DNA of 39,653 bases from Rhodoluna sp. (GCA_030832605.1 JAURIU010000005.1:1-39653), one strand, 5' to 3'. Shown: positions 18,853 through 28,128, counted from the stretch's first letter. Program-made: numbers and translations. The notes: a model not told the origin generated them from the sequence alone.

Positions 18853-18868
18853 TCGAATAGAGTTTCGA
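18853..18868. promoter_or_regulatory. LexA-like box near lexA (imperfect)
   Basis: TCGAATAGAGTTTCGA has the same 16-bp geometry with one mismatch per half-site. It lies 68 bp before the lexA ATG. A weak TTGTAT (18844-18849) and GATAGG (18867-18872) pair with a 17-bp spacer would place it across the lexA promoter, fitting autoregulation. Confidence 0.6.
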
Positions 18869-18935
18869 TAGGTGTGGTAACGGCATTCAAACAGCCACCC
18901 CAGACATTTAGTTCTGAGACCCTAAGGAGGCCAAC

Positions 18936-19574
18936 ATGGCTGACCAAAAACAACTCACCGGAGTGCAGTCGAAGATTCTCGAGGCGATCGTTAGGTATCG
19001 TCGCGAAAAGGGTTACAACCCAACCATGCGCGAGGTTGGCGAGGCGGTTGGCCTGAGTTCAACATCCTCGGTTTCTTATCAGCTCAGCCAGTTGCGTGAA
19101 CTCGGTTTCTTGTCGAAGGCCGACGCAGGTCAACGAGCGATGGATGTTCTCAAGAGCGCACCGGGCATGAGCACCGCTTCTCGCAGCGAGGTGAGCGACA
19201 ACGTGGTGAGCATTCCCCTAGTCGGTCGCATTGCAGCCGGTGGCCCGATCTTGGTCGAGCAGAACATCGAAAGCCACTTGACGCTCCCCCGCGAACTTGT
19301 CGGCGGAGGCGAGCTTTTCATGCTCAAGGTTTCGGGCGACTCGATGATCGACGCCGCTATTTGCGACGGCGACTGGGTAGTAGTTCGTCAACAGCAGACC
19401 GCAGAGCAAGGTGAAATCGTTGCCGCCCTGCTTGAAGAAGGTGCAACCGTGAAGGTCTTTAGACAGTCAAACGGTCAAACCTGGTTGATGCCAAGAAACT
19501 CTTCTTATGACCCGATCGATGGCACCAACGCCGTAATCATGGGCAAGGTAGTTTCGGTTATTCGCTCTCTTTAA
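18936..19574 (+). CDS. lexA: LexA repressor (SOS regulator, self-cleaving)
   Basis: LexA represses DNA-damage genes and is inactivated when RecA filaments trigger its self-cleavage. A winged helix-turn-helix domain (residues 1-70, [24 protein letters not shown]) is followed by an S24 peptidase domain. The cleavage site is Ala101-Gly102 in RIAAGGP, the catalytic serine is Ser136 in SGDSM, and the lysine is Lys173 in ATVKVF. The protein has 212 residues. TAAGGAGG lies 5 nt before the ATG. LexA boxes precede the gene. Its stop codon abuts the stop codon of convergent hflX with no spacer. Confidence 0.97.
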   Translation: MADQKQLTGVQSKILEAIVRYRREKGYNPTMREVGEAVGLSSTSSVSYQLSQLRELGFLSKADAGQRAMDVLKSAPGMSTASRSEVSDNVVSIPLVGRIAAGGPILVEQNIESHLTLPRELVGGGELFMLKVSGDSMIDAAICDGDWVVVRQQQTAEQGEIVAALLEEGATVKVFRQSNGQTWLMPRNSSYDPIDGTNAVIMGKVVSVIRSL

Positions 19575-21095
19575 CTAGAGCTGATCGATAACGGTAAAAA
19601 CCGCGAGATCTGAAGCCAGTTCAGGCTTTACCATTGCGGTGATTTTTGTGCCCTCTTCGATGTACTCGAGAGACAGAATGCGGCTGTTCAAGTGGATGCG
19701 CGACACCAGGTCTCCGCGCGAATAAGGCACCACGACAGTAACTTTGACATTCGGCTCGGGAATCAGCCTGGCCAGCAGGTCTTGCAGCTCTTCAATACCT
19801 TCGCCAGAACGAGCGGAAACGAAAATGCTGGTTGGCTCGAGCCCGCGCAGCGCCAAACGCATCGTTTCGTCTGCCAAATCGATCTTGTTGAAAACAATCA
19901 ACTCCGGGATGTCACTGGCCCCAACTTCGCCAATCACATCGCGCACCGTGGCTATCTGACTTGCTGGGTCTGGGTGCGATGCATCAACCACGTGCACGAT
20001 CAGGTCTGAGTCGCCGATTTCTTCGAGTGTTGACCGAAACGCCTCAACCAACTGGTGCGGCAGGTTTCTCACAAAACCAACGGTGTCGGCCAGTGTGTAC
20101 TCGCGTCCGTCAGGAGTTTGAGTTTTGCGCACCGTGGGGTCAAGCGTGGCAAACAGGGCGTTCTCGACCAAAACGCCGGCCGAGGTCATGCGGTTTAGCA
20201 GGGAGGACTTTCCTGCATTGGTGTAGCCCGCGATTGCCACCGACGGAACCGAGTTTTTCTTGCGGTTGGCGCGTTTGGTTTCGCGAGCCGGCTTCATGGC
20301 GATGATCTGCTTGCGCAACTTAGCCATGCGCGTGTTGATGCGGCGGCGATCGAGCTCAATCTTGGTTTCACCCGGACCACGCGAACCCATACCGACACCG
20401 CCGGCAGCCTGACCACCGGCTTGACGAGACATCGACTCACCCCAACCGCGGAGGCGCGGTAGCAAATATTCGAGTTGGGCTAGCTCTACCTGAGCCTTAC
20501 CCTCGCGACTCTTTGCGTGCTGGGCGAAAATGTCGAGAATCACTGCGGTTCGGTCGATGACCTTCACCTTGACCACATCTTCTAGGGCGCGTCTTTGCGA
20601 TGGAGCGAGTTCGGTGTCGGCGATAACCGTGTCAGCGCCGGTGGCTACGACCATTTGGCGCAATTCCTGGGTCTTGCCTTTACCCAGGTAGGTGGCTGGG
20701 TCTGGGTGCGCTCGACGCTGCAACAGACCATCGAGAACCTCAGAGCCGGCGGTTTCGGCAAGGGCGGCGAGTTCGCGCAACGAGTTTTCAGCATCCTGGA
20801 GGGTTTGCTCACCCCATAGACCAATCAGCAGCACCTTTTCAAGGCGGAGTTGGCGGTATTCAACTTCGGTAATGTCTTGAAGTTCGGTTGACAATCCGGA
20901 TACGCGGCGGAGGGCCGAACGGTCTTCGAGGTCGAACTGATCGCCATCGGTGTCGCTGTGGCCGTGGTCTGCATCGGCTCCCAGAGCCGCCGCCCGAGCG
21001 CCGCGGCGCAGAATGCGGTCGATGACCGCCTCGCCCTGATTGGCTGGCTGAGCGGTTGCTTCCTCGTCGGGGATCAAGGGACTGTTTTGACTCAT
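19575..21095 (-). CDS. hflX: GTPase HflX
   Basis: HflX is a ribosome-associated GTPase that rescues stalled or hibernating 50S/70S particles. The N-terminal glycine-rich HflX domain (about residues 75-260, with RAHPDPATYLGKGK and GMGSRGPGETKIELDRRRI) precedes a G domain with G1 GYTNAGKSS, G3 DTVGF and G4 NKID. The acidic, variable N-terminus (1-60) is typical of actinobacterial forms. I chose the ATG at 21095, giving 506 residues; a GTG four codons upstream is possible. No Shine-Dalgarno is visible, but a TAGTGT hexamer lies 8 nt before the ATG (complement at 21104-21109). Confidence 0.94.
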   Translation of the reverse strand: MSQNSPLIPDEEATAQPANQGEAVIDRILRRGARAAALGADADHGHSDTDGDQFDLEDRSALRRVSGLSTELQDITEVEYRQLRLEKVLLIGLWGEQTLQDAENSLRELAALAETAGSEVLDGLLQRRAHPDPATYLGKGKTQELRQMVVATGADTVIADTELAPSQRRALEDVVKVKVIDRTAVILDIFAQHAKSREGKAQVELAQLEYLLPRLRGWGESMSRQAGGQAAGGVGMGSRGPGETKIELDRRRINTRMAKLRKQIIAMKPARETKRANRKKNSVPSVAIAGYTNAGKSSLLNRMTSAGVLVENALFATLDPTVRKTQTPDGREYTLADTVGFVRNLPHQLVEAFRSTLEEIGDSDLIVHVVDASHPDPASQIATVRDVIGEVGASDIPELIVFNKIDLADETMRLALRGLEPTSIFVSARSGEGIEELQDLLARLIPEPNVKVTVVVPYSRGDLVSRIHLNSRILSLEYIEEGTKITAMVKPELASDLAVFTVIDQL

Positions 21096-21125
21096 TGGAA
21101 CTAACACTAACGGGGCAAACGGGTA

Positions 21126-21131
21126 TAGATT
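21126..21131 (+). promoter_or_regulatory. Predicted -10 of the methyltransferase gene (leaderless)
   Basis: TAGATT lies exactly 6 nt before the ATG at 21138, and there is no ribosome-binding site, which is consistent with transcription starting at the start codon. Confidence 0.6.
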
Positions 21132-21137
21132 GACGCT

Positions 21138-21749
21138 ATGTCTTCAGAGCATTATTTCTCGGAGACCCCCGCAACCGAATACAAACCAAAGCAGATTCAC
21201 GTCACTCTGTGTGGGCAGGAACTGCGCTTGGAAACCGCTGGCGGGGTGTTCTCTCCAGATCACATCGACCAGGGTACGGCCGTGCTGCTTGAGCAACTTT
21301 CTCACGCACCGGTCGGCGGAAACCTGCTCGACGTTGGCTGTGGCTGGGGGCCAATCGCTATCAGCCTTGCCCTGCAAGCACCTAGAGCAACGATTTGGGC
21401 CATTGATGTGAACGAGCGTTCGCTAGCTCTGACCAAGCGCAACGCAGAGCTTGCCGGAGTTACCAACATTCGCGTCTGCAAACCTGACGAAGTGCCAGAC
21501 GAGCTCGAGTTCAACGGAATCTGGTCTAACCCGCCAATTCGGGTGGGCAAGGATGTTCTGCACGAGATTTTGCTAACTTGGCTTCCACGTCTGGCGGTCG
21601 GAGCGGAAAGCTACCTCGTGGTTCAGAAAAACTTGGGTGCCGATTCTTTGCAACGGTGGCTTGATGCGACGCTACCCGATGAGTTCAGCACCATCCGCGT
21701 TGATACCGCTAAAGCGTTCAGGGTTTTTCGAGTCAAGCACCGAGGCTAG
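21138..21749 (+). CDS. Class I SAM-dependent methyltransferase (RsmC-like domain)
   Basis: This 203-residue protein matches the C-terminal catalytic half of RsmC/RlmG-type rRNA guanine N2-methyltransferases. SAM motif I is [17 protein letters not shown] (about residues 57-73), the acidic loop is IDVNERSL, and the catalytic motif is SNPPIRVGK (about 128-136). Short stand-alone forms like this are common in actinobacteria. The substrate, 16S rRNA or something else, cannot be told. Its TAG stop overlaps the dapF stop codon (CTAG). It is a single plus-strand gene between minus-strand neighbours. Confidence 0.88.
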   Translation: MSSEHYFSETPATEYKPKQIHVTLCGQELRLETAGGVFSPDHIDQGTAVLLEQLSHAPVGGNLLDVGCGWGPIAISLALQAPRATIWAIDVNERSLALTKRNAELAGVTNIRVCKPDEVPDELEFNGIWSNPPIRVGKDVLHEILLTWLPRLAVGAESYLVVQKNLGADSLQRWLDATLPDEFSTIRVDTAKAFRVFRVKHRG

Positions 21750-22627
21750 AGCTGCTCTAGGTCTACCTGACCGTCGAAGACCAGTTCGGCAGCGCCGCTC
21801 AAGCCAACCATCTCACCGTCTTCAGCTGCGAACATTCGCACACCGAGTGTGCCACCCGGAACTTTGACCTGCCACTGGTTTGGTGCGCCTGGGCCAGCCC
21901 AATGACGGGTGGCCAGAGCCGCGGCCACAATGCCGGTGCCGCAAGACAACGTCTCACCAACCCCGCGTTCGTGAACGCGCATGCTGATGTAACCAACGCC
22001 TTCTTTGACCATCGGCTCAGCCGGTACAACGAATTCGACGTTTGCCCCAGATTCGAGTCGCGGCTCGATTACTGGAGCATCGTGAAGCGAGAGTTCAGAG
22101 AGTTCATCGTCTGATGCGAGTGCCACGACCACGTGCGGGTTACCAACGTTGATGCCTAGGCCAGGTCTCGCGACATCTAGCGATGCGGCACTGACTGTGT
22201 GATCGCCTTCTAGTCGCCAACGCCCCATGTTGACCGCAAAGCCAGCCATATTGCGCTGCAAGTCTTTTACTCCGTCTCGAGTACCAATGGAGAGTGTTTC
22301 ACCGTCGGCGAGCGTCAGCACTCGCTCGGTTAGGTAGCGAGCGAAAACCCGTGTTCCGTTGCCGCACATCTCGGCTGACGAACCGTCTGCGTTGTAGTAA
22401 TCCATGAACCAGGTTGCATTCGGCTCAGACTCGAGGCAGTCCCGGCCAGCAGCAAGTTTCGAACTTGGCACGATGCGAATGAGGCCGTCGGCACCGATGC
22501 CAAAATGGCGGTCGCAGAGTTTTGCTATTTGTGAAGAGGTGAGGGCAAGCTGGTCTTCGGGGTCAAAAATCAGCACGAAGTCGTTGCCGGTACCGTGACC
22601 CTTGGTGAAGTTGATGAGCTGCGCCAT
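21746..22627 (-). CDS. dapF: Diaminopimelate epimerase
   Basis: This enzyme converts LL- to meso-diaminopimelate for peptidoglycan and lysine. The two-cysteine racemase mechanism is supported by Cys88 in EMCGNGTR and Cys229 in LSCGTGIVA. The N-terminal [13 protein letters not shown] motif is typical. The protein has 293 residues. It follows miaA after 9 nt but has no ribosome-binding site; instead TAGGCT, which contains the miaA stop codon, ends 6 nt before the ATG. It may therefore have its own leaderless transcript as well as readthrough from miaA. Confidence 0.96.
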   Translation of the reverse strand: MAQLINFTKGHGTGNDFVLIFDPEDQLALTSSQIAKLCDRHFGIGADGLIRIVPSSKLAAGRDCLESEPNATWFMDYYNADGSSAEMCGNGTRVFARYLTERVLTLADGETLSIGTRDGVKDLQRNMAGFAVNMGRWRLEGDHTVSAASLDVARPGLGINVGNPHVVVALASDDELSELSLHDAPVIEPRLESGANVEFVVPAEPMVKEGVGYISMRVHERGVGETLSCGTGIVAAALATRHWAGPGAPNQWQVKVPGGTLGVRMFAAEDGEMVGLSGAAELVFDGQVDLEQL

Positions 22628-22633
22628 TAGATA

Positions 22634-22639
22634 AGCCTA
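22634..22639 (-). promoter_or_regulatory. Predicted -10 of dapF, overlapping the miaA stop codon
   Basis: The minus strand reads TAGGCT, then 6 nt, then the dapF ATG. The first three bases are the miaA stop codon. Confidence 0.5.
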
Positions 22640-23590
22640 TTCGCCAAGCGGCGGCTGTTCACCCGAAGCCACCCAGCGGAGGCTCATGTCGATGGCCTTG
22701 CCTTGAGCTTGTGAATCTTGATAGTCGAGCCAGTTGATGCGTTTGTCGCGGCGAAACCATGACATTTGTCGGCGTGCATACCGTGCGGTTAGCAACTTGG
22801 TTTGTTCGATTGCCTCTGCCTCATTCAACTCGCCATCGAATTGGGCCAATGCTTGCGCGTAGCCGATTGCACGCTTGGATGTCTTTGCCTCGCGCAAACC
22901 CTGCCCGATGAGCTGTTCAACCTCTGCCACGAGACCCTGCTGCCACATTTGCTCAACCCTCTGATTTAGTCGGCCAACCAAATGCGCGCGTTCAGAGTTG
23001 AGACCAATTTCGAGAACAGGTTTCCAAGACTCTGGCTCATCTGGAAGGCTCGCGGCAAAAGGCTCACCGGTCACCGAAACAATTTCGATTGCGCGAACTA
23101 TGCGGCGCCCGTTTAGCGGATCTATGCGACTTGCGGCCACGGGGTCGAGCTGCTGTAGCTTGCGGTGCATCAAACCCGGACCAATCTCGATCAGCTCTTG
23201 CTCTAGTTTGGCGCGCAATTCTTCGTCTTGACCAGGAAACTCGAAGGTGTTCAGCACAGCCGCGATGTAAAGCATCGAACCCCCGACCAGAATCGGCACC
23301 GCTCCCCGTGACTGAATTCCTTCGATGACTTCGCGGGCCTTCAGTTGGTATTCAGCTGCCGTCGACTCGTCGGTGACCTCGAGCCAGTCGATTAGGTGGT
23401 GAGTGACACCACCACGCTCATCTTCGGCCAGCTTCGCGGTGCCAATGTTCATGCCGCGATAGAACTGCATGGAGTCTGTGTTTACGATTTCGGCCGCTTG
23501 ACCTTCGTGAGATAGTGCGCGCGCTATAGCAAGGCCTAGATCTGATTTTCCGGTGCCGGTTGGGCCGACAATCGAGATGAGCCTAGTCAT
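22637..23590 (-). CDS. miaA: tRNA dimethylallyltransferase
   Basis: This enzyme adds a dimethylallyl group to A37 of tRNAs reading UNN codons. The P-loop GPTGTGKS is at residues 9-16, followed by the substrate-binding [15 protein letters not shown] segment (about 39-53) and [11 protein letters not shown] near the C-terminus. The protein has 317 residues. Its ATG overlaps the end of miaB by 8 bp (ATGACTAG), so it is probably coupled to miaB, the enzyme that modifies its product further. Confidence 0.96.
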   Translation of the reverse strand: MTRLISIVGPTGTGKSDLGLAIARALSHEGQAAEIVNTDSMQFYRGMNIGTAKLAEDERGGVTHHLIDWLEVTDESTAAEYQLKAREVIEGIQSRGAVPILVGGSMLYIAAVLNTFEFPGQDEELRAKLEQELIEIGPGLMHRKLQQLDPVAASRIDPLNGRRIVRAIEIVSVTGEPFAASLPDEPESWKPVLEIGLNSERAHLVGRLNQRVEQMWQQGLVAEVEQLIGQGLREAKTSKRAIGYAQALAQFDGELNEAEAIEQTKLLTARYARRQMSWFRRDKRINWLDYQDSQAQGKAIDMSLRWVASGEQPPLGE

Positions 23591-25082
23591 CGAGTTCGAA
23601 GTCGATAGGTGTTGTTTTCGGGGTTAGTGACAGAACCTTTTTACCAGAAGGCGCTGGAGGCGGAACACTACATGACGCGGCTTCGGCACGATCCCAGGCA
23701 TCGCCAGCACGGGTGCGCCGCATCGCATACTCTTCGACACTCGCGGGGTCGGCAATCAGGTGGTACGGGGCAGCCTCTGTAACCGTTACCTCGACGATGT
23801 CACCTGGTCTGGGTGCTGCTGCTCCTTGTGGAACCGTGAAGTGAACTAAGCGGTTGCAGCGACTTCGGCCTGACATTCTCAGGGTTGCGGCATCTTTGCG
23901 ACCTTCGTTAGCCACTAGCACCTCGACTCGCTTGCCGATCATGGCTTCGTTTTCTTTCCAAGCAATGTGGTTCAAGCTGGCGATTAGGCGTTCGAAACGT
24001 TCTTGGACGATTTCTTTGGGTACCTGGTTAGGCATTGTCGCGGCAGGGGTGCCGGGGCGAATCGAATACTGAAAGGTGTAGGCGGCAGCAAAGCGTGAGC
24101 TTTCGGCAACGCGCATGGTTTCAAGAAAGTCTTCTTCGGTTTCACCCGGGAACCCAACGATGATGTCGGTGGTGATGGCCGCATCAGGAATCGCATCACG
24201 AACACGGTCGATGATGCCTAAGAATTTCTCACTACGGTAGCTGCGGCGCATTTCTTTGAGTATGCGATCCGAGCCAGATTGAAGCGGCATGTGAAGGCTC
24301 GGCATAACATTTGGAGTCTCGGCCATAGCCTCGATGACGTCGTCGGTGAACGCGGCTGGATGCGGGCTCGTGAACCTCACGCGTTCCAGCCCATCGATCA
24401 GCCCACAAGCGCGCAGCAGCTTTGCGAACGCGCCTTTATCGCCGAATTCCACACCGTAGGTGTTGACGTTTTGACCGAGCAGGGTGATTTCGATGACACC
24501 ATCGGCCACGAGAGCCTCGATCTCAGCCAAAATCTCGCCTGGTCGGCGGTCACGCTCTTTACCGCGCAGTGACGGAACGATGCAGAAAGTACACGTGTTG
24601 TTGCAACCCACAGAGATCGACACCCAAGCCGCGTATGTGCTGTCGCGTTTGGTAGGAAGGTTGCTCGGGAAGGTTTCGAGTGACTCGACAATCTCAATCG
24701 CAGCTTGTTCGTTGTGTCGAGCTCGTTCGAGCAAAGCCGGCAGCGAACCGATGTTGTGTGTGCCAAAAACGACATCAACCCAAGGTGCCTTTTTGAGAAT
24801 AGTGTCGCGATCTTTTTGAGCTAGGCAGCCACCAACGGCTATCTGCAGATTTGGATTCTCGGTTTTCTTGGGCAAAAGCATGCCTAGGTTTCCGTAAAGT
24901 TTGTTGTCGGCGTTCTCGCGCACGGCACAGGTGTTGAACACAATAACGTCGCTAGAACCAGCTTCGCCAACCACGTAGCCAGCATCTTCTAGGATGCCCG
25001 CAAGACGTTCAGAATCGTGAACGTTCATCTGGCAACCGTAGGTTCGCACCTCGTATGAGCGCTGGAGTGTGTTGGTGTTCAT
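23583..25082 (-). CDS. miaB: tRNA-2-methylthio-N6-dimethylallyladenosine synthase
   Basis: This radical-SAM methylthiotransferase adds a 2-methylthio group to i6A37. The N-terminal cluster cysteines are Cys17, Cys52 and Cys86, and the radical-SAM cluster is CNNTCTFC (Cys160, Cys164, Cys167). A TRAM domain follows (about residues 375-445). The last ~50 residues (after [17 protein letters not shown]) are a lineage-specific tail. The protein has 499 residues. The ATG overlaps the recX stop (TAATG). The pair miaB-miaA follows recA-recX, the standard actinobacterial order. Confidence 0.96.
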   Translation of the reverse strand: MNTNTLQRSYEVRTYGCQMNVHDSERLAGILEDAGYVVGEAGSSDVIVFNTCAVRENADNKLYGNLGMLLPKKTENPNLQIAVGGCLAQKDRDTILKKAPWVDVVFGTHNIGSLPALLERARHNEQAAIEIVESLETFPSNLPTKRDSTYAAWVSISVGCNNTCTFCIVPSLRGKERDRRPGEILAEIEALVADGVIEITLLGQNVNTYGVEFGDKGAFAKLLRACGLIDGLERVRFTSPHPAAFTDDVIEAMAETPNVMPSLHMPLQSGSDRILKEMRRSYRSEKFLGIIDRVRDAIPDAAITTDIIVGFPGETEEDFLETMRVAESSRFAAAYTFQYSIRPGTPAATMPNQVPKEIVQERFERLIASLNHIAWKENEAMIGKRVEVLVANEGRKDAATLRMSGRSRCNRLVHFTVPQGAAAPRPGDIVEVTVTEAAPYHLIADPASVEEYAMRRTRAGDAWDRAEAASCSVPPPAPSGKKVLSLTPKTTPIDFELDD

Positions 25083-25633
25083 TAGAACTCCGATTTTACC
25101 GCCCCTAGCTCGGCAGCCTTTATGGCGGTGAATACCGCGTGCTGTCCGTAACCTTTGCGTTGCAGGAATCCAACTAGCCTGCGTTTGCGAACTTCGGGTG
25201 CGAGTTTGGTCATTGAGCGTGCTCGCCGGACGGCCAAAGACGTTGCCAAGGTGACCTCTTCTTCGGCGGTAATCGACTCGGTTACCTGTTCAATGAGCGC
25301 CTCACTTATGCCTTTGGTTCTCAGCTCTCGTTTGATAGACGATGCACTCAAACCCCGACCGGCTCTTCTGCTGGCAACGATGGTCTCGGCAAAGGTCAGA
25401 TCATTGATCAAGCCCGTCTCTTCGAACCGGTCTAGAAGAGGTTCGTAGATTTCTGGAGGGATTTCTCGTTGAATCATTACCTGGGCCAGTTGGTGTTTCG
25501 ATTTAGCACTGCGAGCTAACTGGTGTAGCAAGACGTTGCGGGCCCGCTTTTCTAATCGCTCCGGAGAAAGCGGACGAGCCGCATCTTTAGTCTCTGATTG
25601 ACCAGATGCGGCTCGACGCTTTTGAAAAGCCAA
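25082..25633 (-). CDS. recX: Regulatory protein RecX
   Basis: RecX binds RecA filaments and limits RecA activity. The 183-residue protein has the helical-repeat pattern of the family, including [59 protein letters not shown] and [13 protein letters not shown]. The best start is a TTG at 25633, one base after the recA stop codon; an AAAGG lies about 15 nt upstream, so initiation is probably coupled to recA termination. The exact start is uncertain because the first ~25 residues are poorly conserved. Confidence 0.9.
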   Translation of the reverse strand: MAFQKRRAASGQSETKDAARPLSPERLEKRARNVLLHQLARSAKSKHQLAQVMIQREIPPEIYEPLLDRFEETGLINDLTFAETIVASRRAGRGLSASSIKRELRTKGISEALIEQVTESITAEEEVTLATSLAVRRARSMTKLAPEVRKRRLVGFLQRKGYGQHAVFTAIKAAELGAVKSEF

Positions 25634-25634
25634 T

Positions 25635-26720
25635 TTAGGCGTTTGCTGCCTTTGGAGCTACTACCTCGGTTACTTCGTCGAGAATGACTTCGTCTTCGAT
25701 TGGCAGGTCGGCCACTGCACGTGGAACACCGATGCCAAGCTTGGACTTGATCTTCTTCTCGATTTCGTCGGCTACCTTGGCGTTGGCCAGTAGATAGTTT
25801 CTTGAATTTTCTTTACCCTGACCAAGCTGGTCGCCTTCGTAGGTGTACCAAGCGCCAGACTTCTTTACGATTTCGTGCTCGACACCAAAGTCGATCAGGC
25901 TGCCTTCTCTTGAGATTCCGACGCCATACAGAATGTCGAACTCTGCCTGCTTGAACGGGGCAGCCATCTTGTTCTTGACTACCTTCACGCGTGTGCGGTT
26001 ACCGACTGCGTCTTGGCCATCTTTCAAGGTTTCAATTCGACGGATGTCTAGACGTACCGATGCATAGAACTTGAGCGCTTTACCACCGGCGGTGGTTTCT
26101 GGACTTCCGAAGAAGACACCGATCTTTTCACGTAGCTGGTTGATGAAAATCATGGTGGTGTTGGTGGTGCTCAAAGCGCCGGTTAGCTTGCGAAGTGCCT
26201 GCGACATGAGTCTGGCTTGAAGACCGACGTGTGAGTCACCCATCTCGCCTTCAATTTCGGCTCTTGGAACCAGGGCGGCAACCGAGTCGATGACAATCAA
26301 GTCGATTGCACCAGAGCGAATAAGCATGTCTGCGATTTCGAGCGCCTGCTCACCAGTATCTGGCTGGCTGACCAAGAGCGCGTCGATGTCGACACCGAGA
26401 GCCTTAGCGTATTCAGGGTCGAGTGCGTGCTCGGCATCGATAAAGGCGGCGACTCCGCCGTTACGCTGCGCATTGGCAATTGCGTGCAGGGTGACGGTGG
26501 TTTTACCCGAAGATTCTGGGCCGTAGATTTCTACGATTCGGCCACGAGGCAACCCGCCGATACCAAGCGCTGAGTCAAGAGCAATCGACCCGGTGGGGAT
26601 TACCTCGACCGGTGCGCGCTCGTCTGAGCCGAGTCGCATAACCGAACCCTTACCAAACTGGCGGTCGATTTGAGCTAAGGCAGTGTCTAGAGCCTTTTCA
26701 CGTTCTGCTGGAGATGGCAT
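25635..26720 (-). CDS. recA: Recombinase RecA
   Basis: RecA forms filaments on single-stranded DNA, drives strand exchange and activates LexA self-cleavage. Walker A GPESSGKT is at residues 67-74, the Walker B strand [10 protein letters not shown] is near 144, and the L1/L2 DNA loops are intact. There is no intein, unlike M. tuberculosis RecA. The protein has 361 residues with an acidic C-terminal tail. GAGG precedes the ATG. A LexA box lies about 170 bp upstream, so SOS control of recA-recX and possibly miaBA is expected. Confidence 0.98.
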   Translation of the reverse strand: MPSPAEREKALDTALAQIDRQFGKGSVMRLGSDERAPVEVIPTGSIALDSALGIGGLPRGRIVEIYGPESSGKTTVTLHAIANAQRNGGVAAFIDAEHALDPEYAKALGVDIDALLVSQPDTGEQALEIADMLIRSGAIDLIVIDSVAALVPRAEIEGEMGDSHVGLQARLMSQALRKLTGALSTTNTTMIFINQLREKIGVFFGSPETTAGGKALKFYASVRLDIRRIETLKDGQDAVGNRTRVKVVKNKMAAPFKQAEFDILYGVGISREGSLIDFGVEHEIVKKSGAWYTYEGDQLGQGKENSRNYLLANAKVADEIEKKIKSKLGIGVPRAVADLPIEDEVILDEVTEVVAPKAANA

Positions 26721-26878
26721 TTGATCCTCTTGGTTTCTGACGTTTTCACGTCGCTAGATTCATTTTGCTTTGACACTATGGCTAACTGCTGACATTGAAA
26801 CACTGTGGCGAAACATCTGTGGAGAACTTTTGCACCGCTTCAGCGATTCAAATCGACTCTTCAGTTGCTCACAAAGCG

Positions 26879-26884
26879 AGCATA
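26879..26884 (-). promoter_or_regulatory. Predicted recA -10
   Basis: The minus strand reads TATGCT, preceded by TTGG. With a 17-bp spacer the -35 position falls inside the LexA box (26892-26907), which fits repression by occlusion. The -35 itself (TCGAAA) is poor. Confidence 0.4.
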
Positions 26885-26891
26885 CCAATAT

Positions 26892-26907
26892 TCGAACAAG
26901 TTTTCGA
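26892..26907. promoter_or_regulatory. LexA box upstream of recA
   Basis: TCGAACAAGTTTTCGA matches the SOS operator TCGAAC-N4-GTTCGA with one mismatch. It lies between the DUF3046 gene and recA, about 170 bp from the recA ATG. Confidence 0.8.
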
Positions 26908-26926
26908 ATAAATTATTCGCGGCGTG

Positions 26927-27148
26927 TCACTTTTTCGTATTTTTGTTCAAACCGTGCCAGCGCTCAATGGGAACCGATTGCGATTTGCAGATTGCCAGCC
27001 ACACCTCTCGCAGGTCTTCTCCTGACGCGATGCACTGCTCGGCAGTGCGGTCGCCAAACTCACCGAGAACCAGGTCTCTGGCAACCACCGCGGCGTATTC
27101 GACGCCAAACTCATCGGCCATGAGTTCGCGAAATTTACTGAGTCGCAT
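26927..27148 (-). CDS. DUF3046 family protein
   Basis: This 73-residue protein has the DUF3046 pattern (MRLSKFRELMADEFG at the start, DLVLGEFGDRTAEQCIASGEDLREVW in the middle, PIERWHGL near the end). These proteins are almost always encoded next to recA in actinobacteria; their function is unknown. It has no membrane segment. There is no Shine-Dalgarno; a TAACCT hexamer ends 6 nt before the ATG, so a leaderless mRNA is likely. The clgR terminator lies just upstream. Confidence 0.88.
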   Translation of the reverse strand: MRLSKFRELMADEFGVEYAAVVARDLVLGEFGDRTAEQCIASGEDLREVWLAICKSQSVPIERWHGLNKNTKK

Positions 27149-27154
27149 TCGTCA

Positions 27155-27160
27155 AGGTTA
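27155..27160 (-). promoter_or_regulatory. Predicted -10 of the DUF3046 gene (leaderless)
   Basis: The minus strand reads TAACCT, then 6 nt, then ATG. It begins 5 nt after the clgR terminator stem, so it overlaps the U-rich tail. Confidence 0.6.
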
Positions 27161-27165
27161 AAGCA

Positions 27166-27193
27166 AAACCCCGCCACCGAAGTGACGGGGTTT
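27166..27193 (-). terminator. Intrinsic terminator of clgR
   Basis: The minus strand reads AAACCCCG, a 12-nt loop, then CGGGGTTT, followed by TGCTTT. The stem has 8 bp and lies 14 nt past the clgR stop codon. Confidence 0.8.
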
Positions 27194-27206
27194 CGAACAG
27201 GTTTGG

Positions 27207-27518
27207 TTAGTTGCTAACCGGCTGAACTTGAGAAGTGTAAGAAATGAGGAACTCTGCTGGAACCGTGTCTGGAATCGAGACATTCTCGATTGCAGCTAGA
27301 CGGTCGCTTACATCGCGCATGATCTGCGAAATAGGAACATCTAGAGCTTCGGCAATCGAGTAGAGAATCTCGCTCGATGCTTCTTTTTGCCCACGCTCGA
27401 TTTCGCTTAGATAGCCCAGAGCCACACTGGCTCGGCCTGCTACCTGACGAAGGGTGTGACCCTTCTGAAGGCGAAGCTCTCGCAGTACGTCACCAATTTC
27501 TCGACGAACTAAAAGCAT
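27207..27518 (-). CDS. clgR: XRE-family transcriptional regulator, ClgR-like
   Basis: ClgR activates Clp protease and other proteostasis genes in actinobacteria. The 103-residue protein has a single helix-turn-helix domain (about residues 8-62: IGDVLRELRLQKGHTLRQVAGRASVALGYLSEIERGQ) and a short C-terminal tail. Its position between cinA and recA is the usual place of clgR. TAAGGAGG is 5 nt before the ATG. A terminator follows, so it is a single-gene unit. The C-terminal tail ends with hydrophobic-polar residues rather than the AA degradation tag of some ClgR proteins. Confidence 0.88.
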   Translation of the reverse strand: MLLVRREIGDVLRELRLQKGHTLRQVAGRASVALGYLSEIERGQKEASSEILYSIAEALDVPISQIMRDVSDRLAAIENVSIPDTVPAEFLISYTSQVQPVSN

Positions 27519-27624
27519 GTTGGCCTCCTTATCTGCGGTTGACCTGCAAGTGCAGATCTCGAAGTTTTTTGACTTCGTATGAATAAGATACCCGTTTGGG
27601 GTGACACTTATTTCCGTACCAACC
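27519..27624 (-). other. clgR upstream region
   Basis: This 106-bp gap between cinA and clgR holds two inverted repeats: CGAAG-N8-CTTCG at about 27550-27567 and CCTGCAAGTGCAG near 27543-27555. ClgR often controls its own gene, so these are candidate operators, but I see no clear match to a ClgR box and no confident promoter. Confidence 0.35.
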
Positions 27625-28128
27625 TTAGAGTTGGCTGAGAAGAGAGTCGGCTAGCTTCAGCGCTTCAACTGTCGCCTGTTTACGAACCTCGGCGCGATCT
27701 CCGGCAAAGTGAAATTCAAGTACTCGGATGCTCTCACCAAGGCACGCCGCAACATAAACGGTTCCGGCCGGCTTGCCATCTTGCGCACCCGGACCAGCTA
27801 CACCGGTGCTTGAAACACCCAAAACAATGTCTTGCGAAACACCGCAGCTGGTGGCGAAACGTTCGGCGCAAGCGCGAGCCAGCTCGGCAGCGACATCCGC
27901 GTCAACTGCGCCACGACTTTCTAGCAGCACGGGCGAGAGTCCGAGCATCCCCGTTTTGGCGGCAGTGGCATAGGCAACCACTCCCCCGAGGAACACATCA
28001 GAAGCTCCGGGTACATCGACGATGGTGGATGCGATTTGACCACCGGTGAGCGATTCCGCAACCGCCACCTTTAGGCCGCGTGCGCGCAGGGATTCTATGA
28101 GAGAAGCGGCGAGCAGAGGCTCGGTCAT
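27625..28128 (-). CDS. cinA: CinA family protein (C-terminal domain, nicotinamide-nucleotide amidase type)
   Basis: The 167-residue protein is the stand-alone C-terminal CinA domain, which in PncC hydrolyses NMN to NaMN in NAD recycling. Typical motifs are AESLTGGQIASTIVDVPGASDVFLGGVVAY (residues 20-49) and GVSSTGVAGPGAQDGKPAGTVYVA (about 103-126). The N-terminal molybdopterin-like domain of full-length CinA is absent. The ATG overlaps the pgsA stop codon (ATGA). NMN amidase activity is likely from family knowledge but not shown here. Confidence 0.93.
   Translation of the reverse strand: MTEPLLAASLIESLRARGLKVAVAESLTGGQIASTIVDVPGASDVFLGGVVAYATAAKTGMLGLSPVLLESRGAVDADVAAELARACAERFATSCGVSQDIVLGVSSTGVAGPGAQDGKPAGTVYVAACLGESIRVLEFHFAGDRAEVRKQATVEALKLADSLLSQL

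Larger units (their letters stand above)
26721..26926 (-). other. recA control region
   Basis: This gap has no gene. It holds the recA leader (about 150 nt if the -10 at 26879-26884 is used), the LexA box, and a second palindrome CGAATAA-A-TTATTCG at 26905-26919 that overlaps the end of the box. The palindrome could be another operator half-site or a weak hairpin after the DUF3046 gene. Confidence 0.55.
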
